Below, in pieces: positions 50,408-60,114 of a stretch of 64,000 nt of DNA (positions within the stretch are counted from its first letter, which is position 1; every line of letters starts with the position of its first letter). The DNA lies in contig NZ_JBHTJW010000003.1 of the NCBI RefSeq assembly GCF_042676145.1, positions 310,001 to 374,000 on the forward strand, given 5' to 3'. The stretch is from Methylophilus glucosoxydans (GTDB taxonomy: Bacteria; Pseudomonadota; Gammaproteobacteria; Burkholderiales; Methylophilaceae). The translations under genes and the position numbers were made by a program. Under the pieces are notes generated by a model. The model did no database searches and was not told the DNA's origin. It worked only from the letters and a program-made list of their open reading frames with translations.

Positions 50408-52528
50408 ATGAAGTTCCAGACCGCGGCCCTGGTCGCAGCCACCTTGTCTACATCCATGGCAAGTGCAGAAGCGTTGCAGCCCGACCATCAAACCTTGCCA
50501 GAAGTGGCCGTCAAAACAAACAAAATCGCAGAGTCAACCACTGCCCCGATTAAAAAATATCGGGCCAGTCAGGCACGTACCGCAACAAAAACTGATCTGC
50601 CAATTAACGAAACCAGCCAATCCATCTCGGTGGTCAGCAGTGAGCAAATGCGCGATCAAGCGGTGCAAACGCTGGCGGAATCGCTACGTTTTGTGGCGGG
50701 GGTGGATGCCGGGCAACGAGGCCGGCGCGGGCTGGATGACTTTTCGATTCGTGGCTTTGTGCAAAGTGATTATGTGCTCAGAGATGGGATGCGGATGGCG
50801 TATGACCTCTCCTGGATACAAGCTGAGCCTTTCGGTCTGGAGCGGGTAGAAGTGCTTAAAGGGCCTTCTTCTGTGCTTTATGGCCAGACCGGTCCGGGCG
50901 GCTTTGTCAATTTAGTCAGCAAGCGTCCAACCGATACCCCTATGGCCCGTTTTGGCATGGCTTTTGGCAATTATCAGCAACAGCAATACACCGCAGATAT
51001 TTCTGATGCGCTGAATCAGGATAAAACCCTGCGTTACCGCTTGGTGGCCTTGACTGCCAGCAGTGATGACCAGGTCGATTTTGTCGATAGAAAGCGCCAG
51101 TATGTGGCACCTTCACTGACTTGGGATATCAGTGACAATACCAGTTTGACGGTATTGACCAGCTATCAAAAGAGCAGTTATGTGCCGATACGCGGATTAC
51201 CTGCCGATGGCACCATCTTGCCTAACATAAATGGCGATATTTCCTTCAAACGTTTTGTCGGTGTGCCCGGCCTGGACCATTACGATACAGAACAAACTTT
51301 GCTCGGTTATGAGTTCTCGCATGCTTTTAATGCGCATTTGAGTTTTAGGCAAAACGTACGCTATAACACCCTCAATTTGAACGGCACCTTTACCGAACCA
51401 CGGACGCTTTCAGCCAATCAGCTCAACTATAATCGCAGTGCGTCTATTCGTGATTTGTCTGCCCAAATGTGGACCTTGGATCATCAATTGTCTGCCAACT
51501 TCACGACTGCAGCTTTTAGTCATCAAATGCTTTTTGGGTTAGACCACATCCGTTATTATTTAAACCGCTTTTATGCGACTCGAAGCGTCTCGGCTTTAAA
51601 TCTGTTCAATCCCAATTACAGTAATGTCAGTTTGGGCAATGTGACTGTGACCGGGAATAGCACAGGTAGTGACGAGTTATTGCAACAAGGGGTTTATTGG
51701 CAAGATCTGGTTAAATTTGGAGAGGGCTGGAATCTGCAACTGGGCTTGCGTCATGACCGCTCCGAAATTAATCAGAACCGGATTACAGGCAACAATAGCC
51801 AAAGCAATGCACACAAAACCACTGGCAAGCTGGGCCTGCTATATGCGTTTGAAAATGGCTGGTCGCCTTATGTCAGTTACAGTGAATCGTTTGTGCCTTT
51901 GGTTGGGAGTACCTTTGCGGGAACACCTTTTGTGCCAGAAACCGGACAGCAAAAAGAAGCCGGTCTTAAGTACGCCTCTCCTGATCAGCGCTTTTCCACA
52001 ACCTTCTCTGTGTATGAGTTAAAGCGGCAGAATGTGACCACCAATGATCCGGTTAATGGCGCCAGCTTTAGTGTGCAAACAGGCGAACAGCGCCACCGCG
52101 GTTTTGAGTGGGAGGCGACGGGACAAGTGACTGATGATCTCAACCTGGTCGCCAGCTATACCTACATTGATGCGGAAGTGACCAAAAGCAACTCGACTAA
52201 TCTGGGTAAGCGGCCCATTCTGGTCGCAAATCATATGGCGAATGCCTGGCTTAATTACAATCTGAGTGCAATTTTGCCAGGCTTAAGCGCCGGAGCAGGG
52301 GTGCGTCATATCGGTAAACAAGCGGGCAATGAGACCAACACATTTGATGTTCCCGACTACACCTTGTTTGATGCGGGCATTTATTACACACGAGACGCAT
52401 GGCGATTTGCACTCAACGGCAAAAACCTGGCCAATAAACGCTATATGGCTGGCTGCTCCAGCCAATCCGTTTGTTTTACCGGCGACCCGCAAATGTTGTT
52501 ACTGACTGCAAATTACGCATTTAAATAA
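50408..52528 (+). CDS. TonB-dependent siderophore receptor
   Basis: A 706-residue outer-membrane receptor of the FhuA-like siderophore group. A signal peptide (MKFQTAALVAATLSTSMASA) is followed by a plug domain (about 60-170; INETSQSISVVSSEQM, SIRGFVQSDYVLRDGMR, ERVEVLKGPSSVLYGQTGPGG, split as needed) and a 22-strand barrel ending in the terminal aromatic strand LLLTANYAFK. The C-terminal NLANKRYMAGCSS with two cysteines resembles ferrichrome/ferrioxamine-type receptors. It imports a ferric siderophore with energy from TonB-ExbBD. The Fur box 20 bp upstream shows iron repression. The exact ligand cannot be read from sequence. Confidence 0.92.
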   Translation: MKFQTAALVAATLSTSMASAEALQPDHQTLPEVAVKTNKIAESTTAPIKKYRASQARTATKTDLPINETSQSISVVSSEQMRDQAVQTLAESLRFVAGVDAGQRGRRGLDDFSIRGFVQSDYVLRDGMRMAYDLSWIQAEPFGLERVEVLKGPSSVLYGQTGPGGFVNLVSKRPTDTPMARFGMAFGNYQQQQYTADISDALNQDKTLRYRLVALTASSDDQVDFVDRKRQYVAPSLTWDISDNTSLTVLTSYQKSSYVPIRGLPADGTILPNINGDISFKRFVGVPGLDHYDTEQTLLGYEFSHAFNAHLSFRQNVRYNTLNLNGTFTEPRTLSANQLNYNRSASIRDLSAQMWTLDHQLSANFTTAAFSHQMLFGLDHIRYYLNRFYATRSVSALNLFNPNYSNVSLGNVTVTGNSTGSDELLQQGVYWQDLVKFGEGWNLQLGLRHDRSEINQNRITGNNSQSNAHKTTGKLGLLYAFENGWSPYVSYSESFVPLVGSTFAGTPFVPETGQQKEAGLKYASPDQRFSTTFSVYELKRQNVTTNDPVNGASFSVQTGEQRHRGFEWEATGQVTDDLNLVASYTYIDAEVTKSNSTNLGKRPILVANHMANAWLNYNLSAILPGLSAGAGVRHIGKQAGNETNTFDVPDYTLFDAGIYYTRDAWRFALNGKNLANKRYMAGCSSQSVCFTGDPQMLLLTANYAFK

Positions 52529-52592
52529 TTTAGGCAAGACATGATGCAGGCTGACCATGGATCAGCGCATTAAACGCAGTTAATATCGCAGC

Positions 52593-53003
52593 ATGAATGA
52601 TTTATTGTTTGTCTATGGCACCCTGCGTCAGGGTAATACCCATGCGATGTCGCTGTATCTGGCTCAGCAGGCTGATTTTGTCGCCTATGGCTGGTTTCAG
52701 GGGCTAATGTATCAGATCAGCTTCTATCCTGGCGTTGTGGCTTCTAACGACCACTCTCATCGTGTATATGGAGAGGTATATCGCCTCCGCGATGCGCAAA
52801 GTGTGTTGGCCATGCTGGATGAGTATGAAGAATGCAGTGTCCGGCATCCACAACCCGCCGAATATCAACGGGTTCAAACACAGATTATCACGATAGATGA
52901 TCAGCTGCTTGAGCCAGTATGGATTTACCTCTACCAATGGCCTGTAGCAGATAAGGCGAGGATAGTGACCGGGGACTTTATGCACCCGATACAGATGGCT
53001 TAA
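52593..53003 (+). CDS. Gamma-glutamylcyclotransferase-like (AIG2/GGCT) family protein
   Basis: A 136-residue GGCT-fold protein. The N-terminal YGTLRQGNTHAM is the YGxLR-type signature binding loop, GEVYRL and LDEYEEC (with the catalytic-type Glu) follow. Relatives release 5-oxoproline from gamma-glutamyl amines or amino acids, but many bacterial members have unknown substrates. It stands alone between the receptor gene and the pyruvate dehydrogenase genes and ends in a hairpin at 53008. Confidence 0.85.
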   Translation: MNDLLFVYGTLRQGNTHAMSLYLAQQADFVAYGWFQGLMYQISFYPGVVASNDHSHRVYGEVYRLRDAQSVLAMLDEYEECSVRHPQPAEYQRVQTQIITIDDQLLEPVWIYLYQWPVADKARIVTGDFMHPIQMA

Positions 53004-53007
53004 AACA

Positions 53008-53032
53008 CAAAGGGCGCTTTCAGCGCCCTTTG
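53008..53032. terminator. Hairpin between the GGCT gene and aceF, probably a bidirectional terminator
   Basis: CAAAGGGCGC and GCGCCCTTTG are perfect 10-bp arms around TTTCA. T runs are short on both strands (GCGTATTTA on plus), but position between two converging gene ends supports a terminator. Confidence 0.65.
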
Positions 53033-53052
53033 CGTATTTACTCGTCTAAAAA

Positions 53053-54396
53053 TCAGAGTAACAAGCGTCTTACATCACTCAGCATCACACGCAGATGGCT
53101 GGTGAAACGTGCGCCGTCCGCGCCGTCGATGACGCGGTGATCGTATGACAATGACAACGGCATGATCAGGCGTGGGTCAAAGCCGCCCGTGTCTTTGTTG
53201 TACACCGGCTGCATGGCCGCGCGGGAAACTCCCAGAATTGCGACTTCAGGGCAGTTGATAATCGGCGTAAACATGGTGCCGCCAATGCCACCGAGGCTAG
53301 AGATGGTAAAGCAGCCACCCTGCATTTCCTCAACTTTCAGCTTGCGCTCACGGGCCTTGGCAGACAGGTCCGCCAGGTCACGTGCAATGTCCATCACGTC
53401 TTTCTGATTCACGTCACGTACCACAGGCACGACCAGGCCGTCCGGTGTATCACAGGCGAAGCCAATATTGTAATACTGCTTGAGGATCAAGCTATCGCCT
53501 TCAGGGGACAAGGAGGCGTTAAAGTTAGGGTAAGTACGCAGGGCGTTGACCACTGCTTTCATCAGAAAAGCCAGCAAAGTCAATTTCACGCCACGCTTCT
53601 CGGCTTCGGCCAGCATGGACTTACGGAAGTCTTCGAGGTCGGTAATGTCAGCTTCATCAAACTGTGTGACATGCGGCGCGGTGACCCAGTTGCGGTGCAA
53701 GTTGGCACCAGACAGCTTCTTGATGCGGGAAAGTGGTTTGGTCTCGATATTGCCGAACTGGCTGAAATCAATGACCGGCATGGGCAAGGTGCTTAAACCA
53801 CCGCTAGTACTCATGCTTTCAGACCGTGGTTTAGACAGTTCGCCTTTGACGTAGGCTTGTACATCACTTTGCAAAATACGGTTTTTAGGGCCGCTGGCTT
53901 TCACCAGTGACAGGCTCACCCCCAGTTCACGCGCAAACTTGCGGACAGACGGGCTGGCATGTGCCAGTTTGCCGCTGCTGGCTACGGTGCTGGCAGCCAC
54001 CGGGTTAGGCGTGGCTTGCGGCTGGATGACTTGGGGAACTTCAGCCACCGGGCGGGTAGGCTCAGGAATCGCAACCTTGGCTTCATCCACCGTTACAGTA
54101 GCCACCACGGGTGTGGCGGTCGGCTGCGGGGCCACTTTTTCTGCCGGTGCCGCTTCGCCAGCGGTGTCCAGTGTCAGAATCAGGGCGCCTTGCTTTGTTT
54201 TGTCGCCCACTTTGATGTGAATTTCCTTGACCACGCCAGACAGCGAGGAGGGGATATCCATAGAGGCTTTGTCAGACTCTACGGTGATTAATGAATCTTC
54301 CTTGGCGACGGTGTCACCGACGCTGACCAGGACTTCAATGACGTCGACGCTGTCAAAGTTGCCGATATCCGGCACCAGTACTTCTTTGATAGACAT
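53053..54396 (-). CDS. aceF: Dihydrolipoyllysine-residue acetyltransferase (pyruvate dehydrogenase E2)
   Basis: A 447-residue E2 with one lipoyl domain (about 1-80; lysine in ESDKASMDIPSS), an Ala/Pro/Val linker, a peripheral-subunit-binding domain (about 145-180; ASPSVRKFARELGVSL) and the catalytic trimer-forming domain (about 215-447) ending with SYDHRVIDGADGARF. It moves the acetyl group from lipoate to CoA. Other proteobacterial E2 proteins carry two or three lipoyl domains; this one has a single copy, its near-twin being on E3. It lies 27 nt behind aceE on the same strand. Confidence 0.95.
   Translation of the reverse strand: MSIKEVLVPDIGNFDSVDVIEVLVSVGDTVAKEDSLITVESDKASMDIPSSLSGVVKEIHIKVGDKTKQGALILTLDTAGEAAPAEKVAPQPTATPVVATVTVDEAKVAIPEPTRPVAEVPQVIQPQATPNPVAASTVASSGKLAHASPSVRKFARELGVSLSLVKASGPKNRILQSDVQAYVKGELSKPRSESMSTSGGLSTLPMPVIDFSQFGNIETKPLSRIKKLSGANLHRNWVTAPHVTQFDEADITDLEDFRKSMLAEAEKRGVKLTLLAFLMKAVVNALRTYPNFNASLSPEGDSLILKQYYNIGFACDTPDGLVVPVVRDVNQKDVMDIARDLADLSAKARERKLKVEEMQGGCFTISSLGGIGGTMFTPIINCPEVAILGVSRAAMQPVYNKDTGGFDPRLIMPLSLSYDHRVIDGADGARFTSHLRVMLSDVRRLLL
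54225..54377 (-). repeat. Lipoyl-domain coding repeat, copy in aceF
   Basis: Partner of 43194-43346 in lpdA: same orientation, same length, about 83% identical by eye. Recombination between the copies would remove or loop out the 11 kb between them. Confidence 0.7.
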
Positions 54397-54423
54397 ATTG
54401 TGTATGTTCCTTATGTCGTGACC

Positions 54424-57093
54424 TTAGATCGTAGCCGGGTTGGCACGACTAATGTCGATATTGTATTTTTTAATGGCTTCGGCGGCCTTGCTGGCTGGCA
54501 GTTTGCCGTCGTCCACCAGGGCTTTCAGTGCGGCCAGCGTCACATAGTAACGGTCAACTTCAAAGAAGCTGCGCAGGGCTTCACGGGAGTCAGAGCGGCC
54601 GTAACCGTCTGTACCCAGGGTCACAAATCTGTTGGGTACAAATGGACGAATCTGGTCGGCAAAGCTGCGCATGTAATCCGTAGAGGCAATCACAGGGCCT
54701 TCGGCTTTTTGCAGCGAGGCTTCAACATAGCTCAGTTTAGGTTTCGCTTCTGGATGCAGCAGGTTGTGACGCTCGGCGTCAATACCGTCGCGACGCAGCT
54801 CGGTAAAGCTAGTCACACTCCAAACATCCGCAGACACGCCCCAGTCTTGTTCCAGCAACTCGGCGGCAGCAATCACTTCACGCAGAATCACACCGGAACC
54901 CATCAATTGTACTTTCGGGCCTTTGGCTTTCGACTTGCTGAAGCTGTACATGCCTTTGAGGATGCCCTCGGCACTGCCTTCCGGCATAGCCGGATGGCTA
55001 TAGTTTTCGTTCATCAGGGTGATGTAGTAATACACATCTTCCTGATTTTGTACCATGCGGCGCATGCCTTCCTGGATGATCACAGCCAGCTCGTAAGCAA
55101 AGGTAGGATCGTAGGAGATACAGTTAGGAATGGTCGCGGACATCAAGTGGCTATGGCCGTCTTCATGTTGCAAGCCTTCACCGTTGAGGGTGGTACGGCC
55201 AGCAGTCGCGCCCAGCAAGAAACCACGGGCACGGCTGTCGCCCGCGGCCCAGGCAAAGTCGCCAATACGCTGGAAGCCAAACATGGAGTAATAGATGTAG
55301 AACGGAATCATCTGGGTGCCGGTAACGCTGTAAGACGTCGCCGCGGCTAGCCAGCTGGCAAAAGAGCCAGCTTCGTTAATGCCTTCTTCTAAAATCTGGC
55401 CGCTTTGTGATTCCTTGTAGAACATCACCTGATCAGAATCTTGTGGCTCATACAACTGGCCCACCGAAGAGTAAATGCCCAGTTGGCGGAACATGCCTTC
55501 CATGCCAAATGTACGCGCTTCATCCGGCACGATAGGCACCACATATTTGCCGACTTGTTTGTCACGTACCAGCGTAGACAGGATACGCACAAAGGCCATA
55601 GTGGTGGAGATTTCACGGTCACCGGTGGCGCCCAGCATGTTTTCAAACGCGGACAGTTCAGGCACAGTCAGCTCGTTGCCTTTACGGCGGCGGCTAGGTA
55701 CAAAGCCACCTAAAGCTGCGCGGCGTTCCATCATGTACTTGATTTCCGGGCTGTCTTCAGCCGGACGGTAGTAAGACAGGTTTTCTACCTGCTCGTCAGT
55801 CAATGGCAGGTCAAAACGGTCACGGAACGCCTTCAGTGAGGCAATATCCATGCTCTTTTGCTGGTGGGTGGTATTCTGGCCTTCGCCGGCTTCGCCCATG
55901 CCATAACCCTTAACAGTTTTGGCGAGGATGACAGTAGGTTGACCTTTATGAGTCACTGCGGCCTGGTAAGCTGCGAACACTTTGTGCGGATCGTGACCAC
56001 CACGGTTCAGGCGCCAGATATCGGCATCAGACATCGCAGCCACCATTTCACGCAGTTCTGGATATTTGCCAAAGAAATGCTCGCGGGTATAGGCGCCGCC
56101 TTTTTGTTTAAAGTTCTGGTATTCACCGTCCACGCACTCTTCCATGCGTTTGCGCAGAAGGCCGTCTTTATCCATGGCCAGCAGCGGATCCCAGTAAGAA
56201 CCCCAAATGACCTTGATCGCGTTCCAGCCCGCGCCGCGGAAGTTGGATTCCAATTCCTGAATAATCTTGCCGTTGCCACGTACCGGGCCATCCAAGCGCT
56301 GCAAGTTACAGTTAATGACAAAAATCAGGTTATCCAGGCCTTCACGTGCGGCCAGCGAGATCGCGCCTTGTGATTCCGGCTCGTCCATTTCGCCGTCACC
56401 ACAGAATACCCAGACTTTGCGGTCAGAGGTGTCGGCAATGCCGCGGTTGTGCAGATACTTGAGGAAGCGGGCCTGGTAAATCCCTGCCAATGGGCCTAAG
56501 CCCATAGACACGGTCGGGAACTGCCAGAAATCTGGCATCAACCAAGGGTGAGGGTAGCTGGAAAGGCCATTGCCGCCCGTTTCCTGGCGGAAGTTATCCA
56601 TTTGTTCTTCGCTGATTCGGCCTTCAAGGAACGCACGTGCGTACACACCTGGAGAGGAGTGACCTTGGAAGTAGACGCAGTCGCCGCCAAAATTCTCGTT
56701 GGCTGCGCGGAAAAAGTGGTTAAAGCCCACGTCATATAGAGTGGCTGCCGACTGGAAGCTGGCGATGTGACCGCCAATGCCGGGCGATTTTTCATTGGCA
56801 CGCAACACGGTCATGATCGCATTCCAGCGGATCAGGGCACGGATACGGCGCTCCATCTCAGGGTCGCCTTGCAGTTTTGCCTGCAAATGGGTGGGGATGG
56901 TGTTCACATAAGCGGTGGTCGCTTTGTAAGGCAAATGGCCGCCAGAGCGGCGGGCCTGATCAATCATTGCTTCCAGCAGGAAGTGGGCACGTTCTGGCCC
57001 TTCATTCTCAATGACAGCGCTGAGGGCTTCTAACCACTCTTGGGTTTCTTGTGCGTCGGTTTCATTGAGGTGTGCTTGCGAATGCGTTGCCAT
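54424..57093 (-). CDS. aceE: Pyruvate dehydrogenase E1 component, homodimeric type
   Basis: An 889-residue thiamine-diphosphate enzyme that decarboxylates pyruvate and acetylates E2 lipoate. Visible regions: GGHIASFQSAATLYDVGFNHF (split), GHSSPGVYARAFLEGR, the ThDP motif FCGDGEMDEPESQGAISLAA (GDGE...; about 229-248) followed by FVINCNLQRLDGPVRGNGKI, and TVKGYGMGEAGEGQNTTHQQK in the flexible loop region. Length and order match bacterial AceE. It is first in aceE-aceF, with lpdA displaced to 41581. An mRNA leader may lie in the 285-bp gap to the divergent aminopeptidase gene. Confidence 0.96.
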   Translation of the reverse strand: MATHSQAHLNETDAQETQEWLEALSAVIENEGPERAHFLLEAMIDQARRSGGHLPYKATTAYVNTIPTHLQAKLQGDPEMERRIRALIRWNAIMTVLRANEKSPGIGGHIASFQSAATLYDVGFNHFFRAANENFGGDCVYFQGHSSPGVYARAFLEGRISEEQMDNFRQETGGNGLSSYPHPWLMPDFWQFPTVSMGLGPLAGIYQARFLKYLHNRGIADTSDRKVWVFCGDGEMDEPESQGAISLAAREGLDNLIFVINCNLQRLDGPVRGNGKIIQELESNFRGAGWNAIKVIWGSYWDPLLAMDKDGLLRKRMEECVDGEYQNFKQKGGAYTREHFFGKYPELREMVAAMSDADIWRLNRGGHDPHKVFAAYQAAVTHKGQPTVILAKTVKGYGMGEAGEGQNTTHQQKSMDIASLKAFRDRFDLPLTDEQVENLSYYRPAEDSPEIKYMMERRAALGGFVPSRRRKGNELTVPELSAFENMLGATGDREISTTMAFVRILSTLVRDKQVGKYVVPIVPDEARTFGMEGMFRQLGIYSSVGQLYEPQDSDQVMFYKESQSGQILEEGINEAGSFASWLAAATSYSVTGTQMIPFYIYYSMFGFQRIGDFAWAAGDSRARGFLLGATAGRTTLNGEGLQHEDGHSHLMSATIPNCISYDPTFAYELAVIIQEGMRRMVQNQEDVYYYITLMNENYSHPAMPEGSAEGILKGMYSFSKSKAKGPKVQLMGSGVILREVIAAAELLEQDWGVSADVWSVTSFTELRRDGIDAERHNLLHPEAKPKLSYVEASLQKAEGPVIASTDYMRSFADQIRPFVPNRFVTLGTDGYGRSDSREALRSFFEVDRYYVTLAALKALVDDGKLPASKAAEAIKKYNIDISRANPATI

Positions 57094-57378
57094 GCGTGAG
57101 GATTCTCCGAGTTTTAAGTCGCTATGCGTATAATCTAGCTTCGAGCAATGCCTAGAGCTGAGAAAGTGTTGATTACCAAGAAGGGATTCCGAAATTGGAC
57201 ACTGCTTTTATGGTATCACGTTGCTGCACTCAAGTGATGAGTCTCAGCAAGCTATCAATTAGCTGTAAGTGTCTCTTTTTTGACGCTTTTGGTCAAGTTT
57301 TGCATATGCTAGACACGCTTGTCTACTGGCTTTTGCTACGTTTATTTAATGATTTATATAAGAGTGTTTTTTAACTGT

Positions 57379-58845
57379 ATGCGCATCGAGTGGTCCCAAA
57401 ATTCTGAAGTCAATTCAACCGTGTTGTCCGCATTTGCGCAGCATATTTTGCTGGTATTTGAAGAAAAATACTTTTCCACCCTGCCATTTGGCGAAGCATT
57501 AGCCGCAAAACTGGCGCGGGCTGGCCTCACTGCCGCCGATTTGGCACAAAAGCCGGTCACGCTTGAATGGCCAGATGGCCGTCTGGTGAGTCTGGTACAA
57601 GTCGAGGCCAGTAGTCCTCGTTTTGCGTTGAATAGCCTGTTACGCAGCGCGGTGAAGCCGTTGCTGGAGGAGCATCCTGCGCGCATCGCCATTGGTGTGT
57701 ATGCAAAAAAACAGGCCAGCGCGTTCGCCCGGCAGGCGGCGTATGTCACGCTGGTGAACGCACAAGCTTTGCCAGTGCTCAAGAAAAAGCACAAGGGGCA
57801 GTCCTTACGTGAAATCGGTCTTTTTGGTGTCGATGCCCTGGACTGGACGGAAGAAGTCATCGCCTTGGTCGCTGGCAATACCGTATGCCGTGCCTTGACC
57901 ATGACGCCGCCAAATATGTTGACGCCATCGCTGTATCAACAGTGCTTGCAAACCATGGCGAGCGAAAAAGGGTGGCAATATGAGGCGTTTGATATTGATA
58001 GGCTAAGGGCGTTGGGCGCAGGTGCTTTTGTGGCCGTGGCGCAAGGCTCTGAGCCGCAGGATGCCGCGATTGTGAAGTTGAGCTATCGCCATCCGCAGGC
58101 GAAGAAAACCCTGGCGCTGGTGGGCAAGGGCATTTGCTTTGATACCGGCGGCCATAATTTGAAATCGGCCAAATATATGCAAGGCATGCATCAGGACATG
58201 AACGGCAGCGCCGTGGCGGTTGGCGTGTTGCAGGCAATTAGCGCACAACAGTTGGATGTTAATGTGGACTGCTGGCTGGCGCTGGCGCAAAACCATATTG
58301 GCCCCAATGCTTACAAGCAAAATGATGTGGTCACGGCGCTCAATGGCATGACCATCGAAATCGTGCATACCGATGCCGAAGGCCGCATGGTGCTGGCTGA
58401 CACCCTGACCCTGGCCAGCCGCAGCAAACCGGATGTCATCCTTGATTACGCCACACTCACCGGTAGCATGCAAACCGCGCTGGGGTCGCGCATGAGCGGC
58501 ATTATTGCCAATCAGCCCAGCCTGGCGCAGCAGATGGTCGAGGCCGGTACTGAGAGTGGCGAGCGAGTGGTGGCGTTTCCATATGCAGAAGATTACGACA
58601 GCGAGTTGGACAGCGATATTGCCGACATCAAGCAGTGCACCATGGACAGTGATGCGGACCATATGCTTGCCGCGCGGTTTTTAGGCAAGTTTATCGAGCA
58701 TGAGGTCGATTGGTGCCACATAGACTTATCGTCTTATACACACAAGGACGGTTTGGGTGCGGTCGCCAGTGAGGTGAATGGCTTTGGTGTGGCCCTCACC
58801 TTGCAATGGCTTAAGCAGTTTCTCGCCAGCAAAGCTAAACGTTAA
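57379..58845 (+). CDS. M17 family leucyl aminopeptidase
   Basis: A 488-residue M17 metallopeptidase. The C-terminal catalytic domain has LVGKGICFDTGGHNLKSAKYM (split at NLK; metal-binding Lys and Asp), the HTDAEGRMVLADTL signature (usually NTDAEGR) and DYATLTGSMQTALG. The N-terminal half is less conserved. The enzyme would remove N-terminal amino acids from peptides using two metal ions, as a hexamer in the cytosol. I start at ATG 57379 (MRIEWSQNSEV) because the frame upstream of it reads through AT-rich non-coding sequence. NTDAEGR to HTDAEGR is a small deviation next to the metal site. It is convergent with sqr. Confidence 0.88.
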   Translation: MRIEWSQNSEVNSTVLSAFAQHILLVFEEKYFSTLPFGEALAAKLARAGLTAADLAQKPVTLEWPDGRLVSLVQVEASSPRFALNSLLRSAVKPLLEEHPARIAIGVYAKKQASAFARQAAYVTLVNAQALPVLKKKHKGQSLREIGLFGVDALDWTEEVIALVAGNTVCRALTMTPPNMLTPSLYQQCLQTMASEKGWQYEAFDIDRLRALGAGAFVAVAQGSEPQDAAIVKLSYRHPQAKKTLALVGKGICFDTGGHNLKSAKYMQGMHQDMNGSAVAVGVLQAISAQQLDVNVDCWLALAQNHIGPNAYKQNDVVTALNGMTIEIVHTDAEGRMVLADTLTLASRSKPDVILDYATLTGSMQTALGSRMSGIIANQPSLAQQMVEAGTESGERVVAFPYAEDYDSELDSDIADIKQCTMDSDADHMLAARFLGKFIEHEVDWCHIDLSSYTHKDGLGAVASEVNGFGVALTLQWLKQFLASKAKR

Positions 58846-58848
58846 TTT

Positions 58849-58873
58849 GGGCGTGCGTGCTAGCCACACGCCC
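58849..58873. terminator. Hairpin at the convergent ends of the aminopeptidase gene and sqr
   Basis: GGGCGTG (58849-58855) and CACGCCC (58867-58873) form a 7-bp stem that overlaps the last codons of sqr. There is no T run, so termination, if any, would be weak or Rho-aided. Confidence 0.35.
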
Positions 58874-60086
58874 CGCATCTGGCCAGCCATTCGCGACCTT
58901 TCAGCATCAGGTGCCAATAGACCTTTGGTAACAGGTATTTCTTGAGCCACCAGGCAGAACGGCGGGCTTTGGTTGAATCCCAAGGGAAGGTAGGGACAAT
59001 TTTGCCACCATAGCCAAATTCGGCCAGGATGATTTTGCCTTTTTCAACCGTCAGCGGGCAGGAACCATAACCGTCATAACGCGAGGGCAGTGCCAGGCCC
59101 GCCCGCGCCGCCAACAGGTTTTCTGCGGCAATGACCACTTGTTTGCGAGCTGCCGCTGCGGTTTTGGCATTGGGGGTGTTGGTGCAGTCACCCACGCCGA
59201 AAATATCTGGATAGCGCACATGTTGCAAACTGTGCTGATCGACTTCCACCCAGCCATCCGCATTCGCTAACGGGCTTTGCTTGATAAAGTCGGGCGCCGT
59301 TTGTGGCGGCACCACATGCAGCATGTCAAACGTTTCGCTGATGTGCTGCACGTTGCCGTCGGCATCCTTGATATTAAACCAGGCGGTTTTATTGGGGCCG
59401 TCCACTTCTATCAGCGTGCTATTCAAATGCAAATCCACCTGATAGCGGCGGATATACTGCATCAGCGGCTCCACATACTCTTTCACGCCAAACAAAGCGG
59501 GGGCGGCACTGTAAAACGAGGCCTTGATCTGGCCTAGCCGACCCTGCGCCAACCATTCTGCACAAGAAAGATAGAGCGCTTTTTGCGGTGCGCCTGCACA
59601 TTTGATTGGCATGGGGGGCTGGGTAAACAGGGCTTTGCCCGACTGTAATTGTTGCACCAGTTGCCAGGTGTAAGGAGCCAGGTCAAAGCGGTAGTTTGAG
59701 GTCACCCCATGTTTGCCCAGCGTTTCTGGCAAACCTTTAATGCCCTCCCAATGCAGTTTAAGGCCTGCGGCAACCACCAGTTGTTGATATTGAATCTTGT
59801 CCAGGCGGTCAGTGACAACGTGTTTTTCTTCAGGCATAAAGCCGGTCGCTGCCGCGTGTAGCCAGGTGACACCGTGCGGGATGCATTCAGCCATGGGGCG
59901 TACCGTATTCGCTGCGTCAAACTCGCCCGCGCCGACTAAGGTCCAGGCTGGCTGGTAATAATGCTGCGCTGCCGGCTCAATAATGGCAATCGCAAGTGTG
60001 TTATCGCGTTTTTTCAGACTGGCAGCCATAGCGCAACCCGCCGCGCCACCACCGACAATCACAATATCAAAGTTATTTTTTTGCAT
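58860..60086 (-). CDS. sqr: Sulfide:quinone oxidoreductase, type II (SQOR-like)
   Basis: A 408-residue FAD protein of the disulfide reductase fold. The dinucleotide motif is IVIVGGGAAGCAMAASL (8-24); C163 in PIKCAGAPQKALYL and C343 in GSCPL match the two redox cysteines of human-type SQOR, and GVGDCTN (297-303) is the second FAD motif. The end (KIILAEFGYGGK, TFPWDSTKARRSAWWLKKY) also follows SQOR. The enzyme oxidises sulfide to persulfide or polysulfide and passes electrons to quinone at the membrane. The tail ends CGACG, a possible extra thiol pair. The ATG at 60086 avoids overlap with the preceding gene. Third gene of bigR-blh-sqr. Confidence 0.9.
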   Translation of the reverse strand: MQKNNFDIVIVGGGAAGCAMAASLKKRDNTLAIAIIEPAAQHYYQPAWTLVGAGEFDAANTVRPMAECIPHGVTWLHAAATGFMPEEKHVVTDRLDKIQYQQLVVAAGLKLHWEGIKGLPETLGKHGVTSNYRFDLAPYTWQLVQQLQSGKALFTQPPMPIKCAGAPQKALYLSCAEWLAQGRLGQIKASFYSAAPALFGVKEYVEPLMQYIRRYQVDLHLNSTLIEVDGPNKTAWFNIKDADGNVQHISETFDMLHVVPPQTAPDFIKQSPLANADGWVEVDQHSLQHVRYPDIFGVGDCTNTPNAKTAAAARKQVVIAAENLLAARAGLALPSRYDGYGSCPLTVEKGKIILAEFGYGGKIVPTFPWDSTKARRSAWWLKKYLLPKVYWHLMLKGREWLARCGACG

Positions 60087-60114
60087 GGTGTGAAACCGTC
60101 TTCTCTTATTGATC

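Noticed and set aside
54400..55350. 316-codon plus-strand open frame inside aceE
   Set aside because: It is an antisense shadow of the strongly conserved aceE coding sequence; no family resemblance and no ribosome-binding site.
57319..57378. 20-codon N-terminal extension of the M17 aminopeptidase
   Set aside because: The sequence upstream of ATG 57379 is AT-rich, contains a TAGACA/TGTCTA inverted repeat and looks like promoter rather than coding DNA.
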